Assembly (NCBI GenBank): GCA_949293405.1
Contig: CASFDI010000013.1
Span: forward strand, 1 to 44,248
Origin: an uncultured bacterium
GTDB taxonomy: Bacteria > Bacillota > Clostridia > Oscillospirales > CAG-272
Reading direction: 5' to 3'
Length of the DNA: 44,248 nucleotides
Both the position numbers and the translations under genes were made by a program. Under the pieces are notes generated by a model. The model did not search any database and was not told where the DNA came from. It worked only from the letters and a program-made list of their open reading frames with translations. This document shows positions 16,139 through 25,263 of the stretch, piece after piece (position 1 is the first letter of the stretch; each line of letters begins with the position of its first letter).

Positions 16139-19100
16139 TCATGATTTCAGGGCAATTGAATTCTCACCGAGTAACTCGCGCAGTTGAGCAAGCAGCTTCT
16201 GTCCGGGAGTGCACCCCACGCCTTTTGCCAGTGAATAGCGGCCGGTATCTGCAGCGTAAAAATACACCGGTACCCCTCCGGCATGCTCTCTGAGCAGGGT
16301 CAGGGCCTGACCGGTCAGGGGATGATCGAGCGACGGCACCTTCAGGTACAGTTTACAGGAAGAATCATTCTTCTGTGGAGCGCTGTCGGGCTGAATGGGA
16401 GTAAGGGAGGAGAGAATCAGTTTCGCCGGTTCCCCTTCGCGCAGGGAGACTTCCCCCGATACGGCAACCGCCTGTCCGGATTTCAGATACCGCGCATAGC
16501 GTACCGCCGCTTTCGGAAACACGATGACTTCCATCTCACTGTACCGGTCCTCCAGCGTCAGAAAAGCCATGGGATCCCCGCTTCGTGTGTTCTTTCTGGT
16601 GACAGACGAAATCAAACCCGCAACAGTTACTTTCTGCTTGTCCGGAAAACGCGGTTCTTCGTTTTCGTCATCCGTCAGGATTTCCGAGATCGGGACAGTA
16701 TCAAGCGCGGCAATATTCCGTGCGTAATCGTCCAGCAGATGCCCGGAAAAATACATGCCTGCCACTTCTTTTTCATAATTGAGCATCTCGTTTTTCGGAT
16801 ATTCCGGGATTTCCGGATAAGCAAACTGCTGTTTCTGCTGTGTACCGGCAGACATTGAAAAAATATCCATCTGCCCGTCAATATTCCCGCGTGTGCGTGA
16901 AAGTTCGTCGGAAATCAGCGGCTCGTATGCTGCCATCAACCGGCTTCTGTAAATGCCGAAAGAATCAAACACCCCGCATTTGATCAATGCTTCCACCTGC
17001 CGGCGGTTGCGGTCAATGCCCGATGTGCGGGCAATGAAATCCTCAAACGAGCGGAACGGACCTTTCTGTCGTTCGGTGAGAATTCCCTCCAGGAACTGCC
17101 TGCCCACATTCTTGATGGCGAGCAGCCCGAAGCGGATATTCTGTCCGTGGACGCTGAACTCCATCCGGCTCTCGTTGATGTCGGGCGGCAGAACCCGGAT
17201 GCCATATTTGGAGCATTCGGAAATATAGGAGGCCAGCTTGCCCGTGTTTGTAAGCACGGAGGTCATCAGTGCCGCCATGTACTGGCGCGGATAATGACAT
17301 TTCAGATAGGCAGAACGGTAGCACAGTACGGCATAGGCGGTTGCATGGCTTTTATTGAATGCGTAGTGGGCAAAACTTTCGATATCATCGAAAATGGACT
17401 GAGCGGTTTCGACAGGAACGCCACGCTTTTCCGCTCCGGCAATGAAGTTGTCCCGCTCGGCTTTGAGTACCGATTCCTTCTTCTTTGACATGGCGCGGCG
17501 AACCAGATCAGCCTTGGCATAAGAGTATCCGGCAAGTTCGCGGAAAATCTGCATCACCTGTTCCTGGTATACCATGCATCCGTAGGTGACACTCAGTATT
17601 TTCTCCAGAGCGGGGTGCGGATATGTGACCGGCTCCTTTCCGTGTTTGCGGGCTATAAAGGTGTCAATGGAATCCATCGGTCCCGGCCGGTATAAAGCAA
17701 TAGCGGCGATGATATCTTCAAATCTTTCCGGCCGCAGGCGCGTCAGAACCTGGCGTATACCCGCCGACTCCAGCTGAAAGATTCCGCTGGTCTGACCCGC
17801 AGACAGCATACGGTAGGTCGCACTGTCATCGTTCGGAAGTGCCGAAAGATCAAAATCCGGTACCACCTCCCGCACACCGGCCTGCGCGTCATGCAGAATG
17901 GTCAGGTAACGAAGTCCCAGAAAATCGAATTTGACAAGGCCGAGCTCCGCCACCGTATTCATATCATACTGCGTTACGGCGGCACCGCTGCTCACCGCAA
18001 TCGGAACATGTTCACTGACCGGCTTCTCGGTGATCACAATTCCCGCAGCATGCGTGGAGGCATGTCGTGGCATGCCTTCCAGTTGGGAGGCAATATCAAG
18101 CAGTTTTTTTACGGCAGGATCTGTTTTGTACAGTTCGGCGAGTGCATCCTGTTGCATGGCGGCCCGCAGGGATACGCCGTGTTCGGAAGGAATCAGTTTG
18201 GCAACGGTGTCCACTTCCTGATAGGACATGCCGAGGGCGCGGCCGACATCACGCACCGCCGCACGCGCCGCCAGGGTTCCGAAAGTAATGATCCCTGCGA
18301 CATGCTCCTCCCCGTATCGCCTCCGTACATATTCGATTACCCGGTCGCGCTTTTCGTAGCAGAAATCAATATCGAAGTCGGGCATGGAGATACGGTCCGG
18401 ATTCAGGAAACGCTCAAAAAGCAGATCGTAACGCAGCGGATCCACATCCGTGATTTCCACACAGTAGGCGACCAGACTGCCCGCGCCGGAACCGCGCCCC
18501 GGCCCGACCGGAATATCGTGCGTTTTTGCGTAATGCACAAAGTCGCGCACAATCAGGAAGTATCCGTTGAAGCCCATCCGATCAATAACAGACAACTCAT
18601 ATTCCAGCCGCTCGGTATAGGCCTGCGGTGCAAGTGTCGGTGAGAGGCGTCCGGTCTCCCGACGGTGCTGCAGCCCTTCCTCTGCCAGACGCCGCAGTTC
18701 TACCTTGAGGGGGACGCCGTTTTCGGTTCTGTAAACCGGCAGATGAAACTGCCCGAAAGTAAAAGAAAAAGTGCAACGTCGCGCGATGACAGCCGTGTTT
18801 GAAATGGCCTGTGGCACATCCGCAAACAGCTCTTCCATTTCCTCTGTACTGCGGTAGTAGAAATTATCGGTTTCAAAGCCGATCGGTCGGCCGTCCGTAA
18901 TCACCTGGTTGGTCTGGATGCACGTCAGCACCGCCTGCGCATAAGCATCCTCCTGACGCAGATAATGAACATCATTGGTGGCGACAAGCGGAATACCTGT
19001 CTCCGCGGAAAGGTTGCGCAGTGCCCTTGCGACCACTTTCTCATCCGGTAATCCGTGGTCCTGGATTTCCAGATAATACCGGTCTTTGCCGAACAGGGAC

Positions 19101-19588
19101 GCCATCTTCACAGCCTCGGTGCGTGCCTCTTCGTAACGCCCTGCCAGAATCAGCTGCGGTACCTTCCCTGCGAGGCAGGCTGAAAGGGCGATCAGCCCCT
19201 CGCTGTGCTCCTGAAGCAAATCCCAGTCAATACGAGGCCTCGAGTAAAAGCCTTCCGTAAAAGAGCGCGATACCATATCAATCAGGTTCCGGTATCCGGT
19301 TTCATTTTCTACCAGCAGGACCAGGTGGTAACCGGAGGCGTCCGCCTTGCCTTCCTTGAGGGTGCGGCTACGCGGCGCAACATACACCTCGCAGCCGATG
19401 ACAGGATGAATTCCTTCTTCCTCGCAGGCATGAAAAAATTCCACAGCGCCGTATAAAACGCCGTGGTCTGTGATGGCAACAGCTGTATGCCCCATTTTTT
19501 TAGCCATTTTCGGTATTTGTGAAATGCGGCATGCACCGTCCAGCAAACTGTATTCACTGTGCAGATGTAAGTGAACAAAATCCTGCAT
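16139..19588 (-). CDS. dnaE: DNA polymerase III alpha subunit, DnaE type
   Basis: The catalytic subunit of a replicative C-family polymerase; in Firmicutes DnaE extends primers before PolC takes over. The 1149-residue protein starts with the PHP domain motif HLHLHSEYSLLDGA. The polymerase active site carries PDFDIDFCYEKRD near residue 400, and there is a fingers-palm region with GPGRGSGAGSLVAY. A tandem helix-hairpin-helix region follows, then a C-terminal OB-fold (KVTVAGLISSVTRKNTRSG). ATG at 19588 has AAAGGAT upstream and lies 4 bases from the whiA stop. No terminator is seen before the cvpA promoter, so some read-through is likely. Confidence 0.96.
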   Translation of the reverse strand: MQDFVHLHLHSEYSLLDGACRISQIPKMAKKMGHTAVAITDHGVLYGAVEFFHACEEEGIHPVIGCEVYVAPRSRTLKEGKADASGYHLVLLVENETGYRNLIDMVSRSFTEGFYSRPRIDWDLLQEHSEGLIALSACLAGKVPQLILAGRYEEARTEAVKMASLFGKDRYYLEIQDHGLPDEKVVARALRNLSAETGIPLVATNDVHYLRQEDAYAQAVLTCIQTNQVITDGRPIGFETDNFYYRSTEEMEELFADVPQAISNTAVIARRCTFSFTFGQFHLPVYRTENGVPLKVELRRLAEEGLQHRRETGRLSPTLAPQAYTERLEYELSVIDRMGFNGYFLIVRDFVHYAKTHDIPVGPGRGSGAGSLVAYCVEITDVDPLRYDLLFERFLNPDRISMPDFDIDFCYEKRDRVIEYVRRRYGEEHVAGIITFGTLAARAAVRDVGRALGMSYQEVDTVAKLIPSEHGVSLRAAMQQDALAELYKTDPAVKKLLDIASQLEGMPRHASTHAAGIVITEKPVSEHVPIAVSSGAAVTQYDMNTVAELGLVKFDFLGLRYLTILHDAQAGVREVVPDFDLSALPNDDSATYRMLSAGQTSGIFQLESAGIRQVLTRLRPERFEDIIAAIALYRPGPMDSIDTFIARKHGKEPVTYPHPALEKILSVTYGCMVYQEQVMQIFRELAGYSYAKADLVRRAMSKKKESVLKAERDNFIAGAEKRGVPVETAQSIFDDIESFAHYAFNKSHATAYAVLCYRSAYLKCHYPRQYMAALMTSVLTNTGKLASYISECSKYGIRVLPPDINESRMEFSVHGQNIRFGLLAIKNVGRQFLEGILTERQKGPFRSFEDFIARTSGIDRNRRQVEALIKCGVFDSFGIYRSRLMAAYEPLISDELSRTRGNIDGQMDIFSMSAGTQQKQQFAYPEIPEYPKNEMLNYEKEVAGMYFSGHLLDDYARNIAALDTVPISEILTDDENEEPRFPDKQKVTVAGLISSVTRKNTRSGDPMAFLTLEDRYSEMEVIVFPKAAVRYARYLKSGQAVAVSGEVSLREGEPAKLILSSLTPIQPDSAPQKNDSSCKLYLKVPSLDHPLTGQALTLLREHAGGVPVYFYAADTGRYSLAKGVGCTPGQKLLAQLRELLGENSIALKS

Positions 19589-19592
19589 ATGA

Positions 19593-20504
19593 CTAATCCT
19601 TTATTTTTTCCGCGAGTTCGGTAAGTTTTGCAAGCCGGTGTGCAAGGCCCGATCGGGTGATCGGAAACAGCGCTCTGTCACACAACTGCTTCAGGGTCGC
19701 ATCGGGATATTCCAGGCGCAGACGGGCTGTCCGGATCAATTCCGGGGACAAAGCTTCCAGTCTGCCTGCCTGCTCCAGCGCACGGATTGCGCGCGTCTGA
19801 ACGGCAGCGGAGGAAACCGCTTTCGAGATGTTGCTTGCCTCACAGTTGGCGATACGGTTTGCACGGTTCCGGTATTCTCGCAGAATCTTTTCGTTCATGA
19901 CAGCAAACGATGATGCGGTTTCACCCATAACTGCCAGGAAGTCTTCCACCGCCGCGCTGTCCTGAAAATACAGCAGATCCTCATCGCGGCGGTGCCGGTG
20001 TTTGGGCTCCATGCCCAACTGTGTAAGAAAAGAACGGAAACGGTCGGTATATGTCCCACAGGAAAATTCCAGCAGATAACTGCCTGCCCCTGTATCCGGG
20101 AGCCCATCCGTCCCCGACTGCGGACGCAGAATACGACCGGACATCAGGAACATGCCGCGGGAAAATGCTGTGCGGCACCCGGAGCATTTCTGAATAAACG
20201 GTACAGCTGCAGGCTCTTCTTCCAGACGGTTCAGATAAGACAGCGCCGCCGGAGAAGCGAATTTCAGATATACGCGGTTGGCAGCATCGGCGCTCTGGAT
20301 CACGGCAGGTGTCTTTCCGTACACGGCCGCAATTACCGCGCTGAGATGGTCGGCCACCTTTCCGGCCTGCGTATAAACCAGTACATCCTGATTGTATACC
20401 GTGCCCCGTGAAAACAATACACCCGACAGGAACGCCTGACGGCAGCAGGGGCGCCGATATTCATCTGCCAGTATTTTTTCCTTCAGTTCAGTTGAAAAAG
20501 AGAT
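19593..20504 (-). CDS. whiA: WhiA-type DNA-binding protein with an apparent ATC start codon
   Basis: WhiA has a LAGLIDADG-like N-terminal domain and a C-terminal helix-turn-helix; it affects sporulation in Streptomyces and cell division in Bacillus. The 303-residue protein ends in the typical ITRSGLAHRLAKLTELAEKI helix-turn-helix segment. Homologues begin MSFS; here the aligned residues are ISFSTELKEKI, and the codon where Met is expected is ATC (20502-20504). No in-frame ATG, GTG or TTG lies near it. The only in-frame upstream ATG (20663) is deep inside murB. A very strong ribosome binding site (20507-20518) sits at the right distance for ATC. RapZ, often next to WhiA, is absent. A sequencing error in the start codon remains possible. 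Confidence 0.85.
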   Translation of the reverse strand: MSFSTELKEKILADEYRRPCCRQAFLSGVLFSRGTVYNQDVLVYTQAGKVADHLSAVIAAVYGKTPAVIQSADAANRVYLKFASPAALSYLNRLEEEPAAVPFIQKCSGCRTAFSRGMFLMSGRILRPQSGTDGLPDTGAGSYLLEFSCGTYTDRFRSFLTQLGMEPKHRHRRDEDLLYFQDSAAVEDFLAVMGETASSFAVMNEKILREYRNRANRIANCEASNISKAVSSAAVQTRAIRALEQAGRLEALSPELIRTARLRLEYPDATLKQLCDRALFPITRSGLAHRLAKLTELAEKIKD

Positions 20505-20506
20505 AG

Positions 20507-20518
20507 GATCACTTCCTT
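20507..20518 (-). promoter_or_regulatory. Extended Shine-Dalgarno sequence deciding the whiA start
   Basis: AAGGAAGTGATC on the minus strand matches the full anti-SD complement AAGGAGGTGATC at 11 of 12 bases. Its core ends 7 bases before the ATC codon that aligns with the Met of other WhiA proteins. Confidence 0.75.
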
Positions 20519-20559
20519 TGACATCACGGTCCGCCAGGTTTTTCCCGCTTTGAATTGAT

Positions 20560-21468
20560 TCAGCCGAGATACTCCACTTCCGGCTCGAGCGTGTATCCGG
20601 TCTGCTCAGAAACGCAGCTGCGCACCAGCTCGGCCAACTCAAGCACCTGGCGCGCGGTTGCATGGGCTCGGTTGACTAAGAAGCCGGCATGTTTCTCAGA
20701 CACCGCAGCATCCCCGACCGACAGTCCTTTCAGACCGCATCGGTCGATCAGTTCTCCCGCCGAAACCGTTGGGGCCGGCCGGCGGAAATAGCTGCCCGCG
20801 CTTGCCACATTAAGCGGTTGTTTTTCTTTTCTTGCCGCCTGATGGGCGTACATCTGTTCTTCGATTCTGTCGATGGGTGCACACTGCAACCGCAGACGCG
20901 CAGAGAGAATACACAGCTCTTGGTGCCGGAACAGACTGTCTCTGTACCCGAATGCCGCGGCAGAGGCATCCAGCACACGGACCGCGCAGGTCTGCGGATC
21001 ATACACCGTGATATATTCCACAAGGCTTCCGATCTCGGTGCCGAATGCCCCCGCGTTCATCACCAACGCGCCGCCCACCGTTCCCGGAATGCCGTAAAGC
21101 GCTTCCATGCCTGACAGGCCTGCCAGTTTTGCAGCCGTGGCCACGCGGGAAAGCCCGGCGCCCGCCTCGGCTGTTATGTAAGTGTCGCGCACGGTAACCG
21201 ACCGGATATCCCCGGTAAATACGACAACACCGCGATAGCCGCTGTCGGATACCAGCAGATTGGTGCCGTTGCCGATGATGCGGTACGGGATACACTCCTG
21301 CGAAAGAAAACCCAGCAGCTGTATCAGTTGTGAAACGGTTGAGGGGGAAACGGCAAAATCAGCTTGTCCGCCGATCCGGAACGAGGTGTGACTGCGCATC
21401 TGCACCCCTTTCAGAACGCGAAGGCCCCATTGCCGTTCCCATAACAAACGGATAAAATCAGTTTTCAT
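20560..21468 (-). CDS. murB: UDP-N-acetylenolpyruvoylglucosamine reductase
   Basis: A FAD enzyme that reduces UDP-GlcNAc-enolpyruvate to UDP-MurNAc in peptidoglycan precursor synthesis. The 302 residues show the FAD-binding RIGGQADFAVSP near residue 32, GNGTNLLVSDSGYRG, and GIPGTVGGALVMNAGAFG. The catalytic Ser lies in AGSYFRRP near residue 228 and the acid in the C-terminal LEPEVEYLG. Length and motifs fit the type II enzyme of Gram-positives. The ribosome binding site is weak. It precedes whiA by 55 bases, a common Firmicutes neighbourhood. Confidence 0.96.
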   Translation of the reverse strand: MKTDFIRLLWERQWGLRVLKGVQMRSHTSFRIGGQADFAVSPSTVSQLIQLLGFLSQECIPYRIIGNGTNLLVSDSGYRGVVVFTGDIRSVTVRDTYITAEAGAGLSRVATAAKLAGLSGMEALYGIPGTVGGALVMNAGAFGTEIGSLVEYITVYDPQTCAVRVLDASAAAFGYRDSLFRHQELCILSARLRLQCAPIDRIEEQMYAHQAARKEKQPLNVASAGSYFRRPAPTVSAGELIDRCGLKGLSVGDAAVSEKHAGFLVNRAHATARQVLELAELVRSCVSEQTGYTLEPEVEYLG

Positions 21469-21523
21469 ACATCAATACCGATCCTGCATGTAGTATCAGT
21501 ATTGTATGCGAAGAGAGAAACAA

Positions 21524-23233
21524 TTATGACCCGGAATTGCTCCTGAGGTCCTCTTTTTCCGCAATCATATCCGCCGCGGCCATGCGCTGCGCTTCGGTGA
21601 CATGAATGCCCCCCAGGATCCTTGAAAGTTCCTCGACCGCTCCCTCATGATCAAGAAGGGTCAGCGCTGTCTCGGTGCGACCGTCCGTCTCGGACTTGCT
21701 GATCCGGTAATGATGGTCGGCAAGAGAGGCAATCTGTGCGGAATGCGTCACACACAGCACCTGCATGTGATCGGCAAGCTGAAGCATCTTCAGACCGATT
21801 TTCCGTGCGGTTTTTCCGGACACACCGGTATCGATTTCATCGAAGATGACCGTTGCGGCTCCGGTCCGCTGCAGATCGGCACACCGCAGGGCAAGCATCA
21901 GCCGGGACAGTTCTCCACCGCTGGCAATTCGGTCAACCGGTTGCAACGCTTCCCCCTTGTTCGCGCTGAACAGTGCCTCCACCGTATCCGAGCCGCGCGG
22001 TCCCAGCCGCGCCGGGTCGGAGAGCGGTTTGGGCTGAACCGACACGGTGAAGCGTACATTGGGCATATCCAGGTACATCAGATTATCGGAAATCGCCCCG
22101 GAGAGGGAGAGGGCGGCCTGCGCGCGTTTTTCGGTCAGATCCTGTGCCCGCGCGCTCGCTTCCGCAGTCTGTTTTTCAATCAGAGCCTGCAGTTCGGCAA
22201 TGCGCTCGTCAGCTCGCTCAAGCTTCTCCAGCCGCTCCCCTGCCTGTCTGCGGAAAGCAAGCACTTCCTCAATACCCGAGCCGTATTTTCTGCACAGACG
22301 CTCAATGGCATCCAGTCTGCCCTCCAGTTTGTCAATGGCGGCAACCTGATCGGGTTCGCTCGTATCGGTCAGGTCATAAATCTTTTCGGAGATGTCCTCC
22401 AGCTGGTACTGACACTCTTTCAACTGTTCGCCGAGTTGACCGGCCACAGGCAGCAGGGACGCCAGACTCTCCAGAGCCGCAACGGAACGGGAGACCAACA
22501 TCAGGACATTTCCCTTTTCCCCGCCCTTGAGCGCACGGTAAGCGAACTGCGTCTGACGCTGGATTTTTTCGCTGTTTTTCAGCAGAAGCAATTTCTCCGC
22601 AATCAGACGGTCTTCTCCCGGCTTCGGTGCGACGGCATCAATATCGGCGACCTGAAAACGCAGCATCTCCAGTGTCCGCAGGCGCTCTGCCTCGCTTTTG
22701 CTGATTTCCTGCATTTCCCGTCGCAGTGAAACCAGATTGTCATAGACTGCGCGGTAACGGCTCACCTCGTCTTCAAGCGAGGCATACCGGTCCAGCACAG
22801 CAGCAAAATGCTGGGGATTGAGCAGATGCTGCGTGTCATTCTGCCCATGAATATCAATCAGAAACGGTGACAGTTGCAGAAGCAGAGTGCGGGTAACCGG
22901 CTGTCCGTTGATGCGGATCATGCTTTTTCCGGCACGGTTGACGGTGCGGCGGATCATCATCATTCCATCCTCTTCCGGCGCGATGCCCTGTTCGCTGAGC
23001 AACTCTGACACCTGCTTCGGCAATTGGGTGAACACCCCGGTGACCGACGCGGTATCGCTGTCAGTACGGATCAGCGTGCGGTCCGCCTTTTCCCCCAGCA
23101 ACAGCTGAATGCTGTCGATCAGAACCGACTTTCCCGCCCCGGTTTCCCCGGTCAGTACCGTCAGTCCGGCGCGTATATCCAGATCCACCTGACGGATCAC
23201 CGCGATATTTTCAATATGCAGTGTTTCCAGCAT
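21524..23233 (-). CDS. recN: DNA repair protein RecN
   Basis: An SMC-like ATPase that acts early at DNA double-strand breaks. The 569-residue protein has the N-terminal Walker A GETGAGKS near residue 30, a central coiled coil of about 200 residues with little proline, and a C-terminal half with the ABC signature ASGGELSRLMLAL and Walker B VIFDEIDTGVSG. The start at 23233 (MLETLHIENIAV) matches homologues; the in-frame ATG at 23272 lies inside argR. The start lies 2 bases past the argR stop and has no strong ribosome binding site, so coupled translation is likely. It is the last gene of the nusB operon proper. Confidence 0.96.
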   Translation of the reverse strand: MLETLHIENIAVIRQVDLDIRAGLTVLTGETGAGKSVLIDSIQLLLGEKADRTLIRTDSDTASVTGVFTQLPKQVSELLSEQGIAPEEDGMMMIRRTVNRAGKSMIRINGQPVTRTLLLQLSPFLIDIHGQNDTQHLLNPQHFAAVLDRYASLEDEVSRYRAVYDNLVSLRREMQEISKSEAERLRTLEMLRFQVADIDAVAPKPGEDRLIAEKLLLLKNSEKIQRQTQFAYRALKGGEKGNVLMLVSRSVAALESLASLLPVAGQLGEQLKECQYQLEDISEKIYDLTDTSEPDQVAAIDKLEGRLDAIERLCRKYGSGIEEVLAFRRQAGERLEKLERADERIAELQALIEKQTAEASARAQDLTEKRAQAALSLSGAISDNLMYLDMPNVRFTVSVQPKPLSDPARLGPRGSDTVEALFSANKGEALQPVDRIASGGELSRLMLALRCADLQRTGAATVIFDEIDTGVSGKTARKIGLKMLQLADHMQVLCVTHSAQIASLADHHYRISKSETDGRTETALTLLDHEGAVEELSRILGGIHVTEAQRMAAADMIAEKEDLRSNSGS

Positions 23234-23235
23234 GG

Positions 23236-23691
23236 TTACACAGAACGGATCAGGACCCAGATGCGCTCGCACATGGCCTCCGCATCCGCATCGTCACGGA
23301 TCACCAGTATCATGGTGTCATCGCCCGCCACACAGCCAAGCAGGTCCGCCAGATTGACCGAATCGATGCAGGCCGCTACCGCCTGCGCCATGCCCGGAAA
23401 GGTCTTGATCACGATATTGTTGCCTGAGTGATCCATTCTGACAATGGATTCGTACAGGGCGCTGTTGAACTTTGGGAGTTCTTTTCCGCTGCCGTCGGTT
23501 GCCCGCACATAGCGGTATCCGCCGGTCGAGGATGCCCCTTTGACAATCTTCAGATCGGTGATATCACGCGAAACAGTCGCCTGTGTCACGCGGAACCCGT
23601 TTGCCGCAAGATGACGCATCAGTTCCTCCTGCGTGTCAATATTGTACTTGGCGATCAGTTCCAGAATCATTTTCTGACGGAGTTCTTTCAT
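23236..23691 (-). CDS. argR: Arginine repressor ArgR/AhrC
   Basis: A hexameric arginine-dependent regulator of arginine synthesis and breakdown. The 151 residues show the N-terminal winged helix (TQEELMRHLAANGFRVTQATVSRDI, residues 16-44) and the C-terminal arginine-binding oligomerisation domain with the GCVAGDDTMILVIR motif. It overlaps nadK by 4 bases (ATGA) and is followed by recN. This nadK-argR-recN order is common in Firmicutes. No arginine biosynthesis genes are in the window. Confidence 0.96.
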   Translation of the reverse strand: MKELRQKMILELIAKYNIDTQEELMRHLAANGFRVTQATVSRDITDLKIVKGASSTGGYRYVRATDGSGKELPKFNSALYESIVRMDHSGNNIVIKTFPGMAQAVAACIDSVNLADLLGCVAGDDTMILVIRDDADAEAMCERIWVLIRSV

Positions 23692-24515
23692 GTCATGTCC
23701 CCTTTGATATGAGCGGTTTTCATTTTTCTCTTGAGCGTTGACAGAAGGGCCGTGCGGCCGAATGAAAGCATTTTCAGTTTTTTTTCAGCAACCGAAACGG
23801 TCAGCCGGTCACCCGGCAAAAGTACCGCACTGTCGTTACCGTCGGCACTCACATGCAATTGTGCCCCGCCTGCGGCGGTATTGGTGACGGTCAGCAGTTC
23901 ATCCGCAGGAAACAACAAAGAGCGGTTGAAGAAGGAATACGGACAGATCGGGGTGGCACAGATGGCGCTCATCCGTCCGTCAAGGGCCGGACCGCCGGCG
24001 GACAGCGAATAAGCGGTAGATCCTGAGGGGGTGGCAAGTATCAGCCCGTCACAGCGGTAATCCACTGTATTGCCGCATGAGTCGGACAGCGACAGGTCCG
24101 CCAGTCCGAAATGCGTCTGGTGTGTAACCACCACATCATTGAGAGCAAGGTACGGTCCCGACTGTTCCGCCCCGTGTGTCACATAGGCGGAAAGCAGCAT
24201 GCGCTCCTCGGTTCCGGCGTGCTCAAGCAACTGCGGCAGTTGCGGTATTTCGTCCTGTTCGATTTCCGCCAGGTAACCGACCCGTCCGAGATTGATGCCG
24301 AACAGCGGCAGATCATATCCGACTGCGAAATGCATCGCTCCGAGCACGCTGCCGTCGCCGCCCACCACCAGAATGGCATCCGCGTCCCCGACAAATCTGC
24401 CTTCGGTCACCGCAACGGTCGCGATACCGGCTTCGGCAAGAGACGCGCGGATCTGTGCAGTGATCAAACCGTGCGGGTCTTTCTGTTCATTGCAGATCAG
24501 GGCAATGGTCTTCAT
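23688..24515 (-). CDS. nadK: NAD kinase
   Basis: Phosphorylates NAD to NADP. The 275-residue protein has the diagnostic GGDG at residues 52-55 and LNDVVV near residue 132. Between residues 150 and 180 is the glycine-rich CDGLILATPSGSTAYSLSAGGP. The open frame extends to 24716, but the start at 24515 (MKTIALICNE) fits homologues and has AGGAGG upstream. It overlaps the end of tlyA by 29 bases. Confidence 0.96.
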   Translation of the reverse strand: MKTIALICNEQKDPHGLITAQIRASLAEAGIATVAVTEGRFVGDADAILVVGGDGSVLGAMHFAVGYDLPLFGINLGRVGYLAEIEQDEIPQLPQLLEHAGTEERMLLSAYVTHGAEQSGPYLALNDVVVTHQTHFGLADLSLSDSCGNTVDYRCDGLILATPSGSTAYSLSAGGPALDGRMSAICATPICPYSFFNRSLLFPADELLTVTNTAAGGAQLHVSADGNDSAVLLPGDRLTVSVAEKKLKMLSFGRTALLSTLKRKMKTAHIKGDMT

Positions 24516-25263
24516 GCGGGGCTGTTTCCTCCTGTCTGATAAAATGTGCAAGATATTCGTGATTGCCGTCTCCGCCCGTAATGGGTGAATCCGTAAGCGC
24601 GATGTTGTAAAATCCGCATGCCCGGGCGGCTTCCAGAACACGCTCGGTCGCCTGTCTTCGCGCCTGCTCCGATCTGACAATTCCCCCCTTGCCCAGAAGA
24701 GAGCGCTGCAATTCAAACTGCGGTTTGATCAGGGTGATCAGATCAGCGCCGGAGGGAAGAATACCGGAAAGCGCCGGAAAAATCAGAGTCTGCGAAATAA
24801 AGGAAACATCCATGACCGCAAAGTCAGGCGTGAACGGCAGATCGTCCGCTTTCAGGTAGCGCGCGTTGCAGCGCTCCATACAGCAGACACGCGCATCTGT
24901 CCGCAGCGCATCGGCGAGTTGTCCGCTTCCGCTGTCAACAGCGCACACCTGCAGGGCGCCCATACGCAAAAGGCAATCGGTAAAACCGCCGGTGGATGCA
25001 CCGATGTCCAGGCCCCGGCGCCCTGTCACCGGAACGCCGAACACATGCAGCGCATGTGCAAGTTTGAGTCCGCCGCGGCTGACATAAGGGTCCTTTTTAT
25101 CGGAGAGGATGATCTGCTCCACCGGTGTTGAATCATCGATTTCAAAGGAGGGCTTGCAGATTACCTTTCCCAGGCAGGAAACATCTCCCGCGCGGATGCG
25201 GTCGGCTGCCTCGGTGCGGCTGCGGCACAGCCCGCAGCGGAACAGAAAGACATCCAGCCGCAT
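24487..25263 (-). CDS. tlyA: TlyA family rRNA (cytidine-2'-O)-methyltransferase
   Basis: Methylates 2'-O of cytidines in 16S and/or 23S rRNA; older annotations call it hemolysin A. The 258 residues contain an N-terminal S4 RNA-binding domain (about 1-60, MRLDVFLFRCGLCRSR). The FtsJ-like Rossmann domain follows, with SRGGLKL, LDIGASTGGFTDCLL as the SAM-binding motif, and a DVSFIS motif near residue 150. Its ATG shares one base with the ispA stop (TGATG). Confidence 0.95.
   Translation of the reverse strand: MRLDVFLFRCGLCRSRTEAADRIRAGDVSCLGKVICKPSFEIDDSTPVEQIILSDKKDPYVSRGGLKLAHALHVFGVPVTGRRGLDIGASTGGFTDCLLRMGALQVCAVDSGSGQLADALRTDARVCCMERCNARYLKADDLPFTPDFAVMDVSFISQTLIFPALSGILPSGADLITLIKPQFELQRSLLGKGGIVRSEQARRQATERVLEAARACGFYNIALTDSPITGGDGNHEYLAHFIRQEETAPHEDHCPDLQ

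Noticed and set aside
20505-20663. Extension of whiA to an ATG at 20663
   Set aside because: The extra 53 residues are out-of-frame murB sequence, unlike any WhiA N-terminus, and ignore the strong ribosome binding site at 20507-20518.
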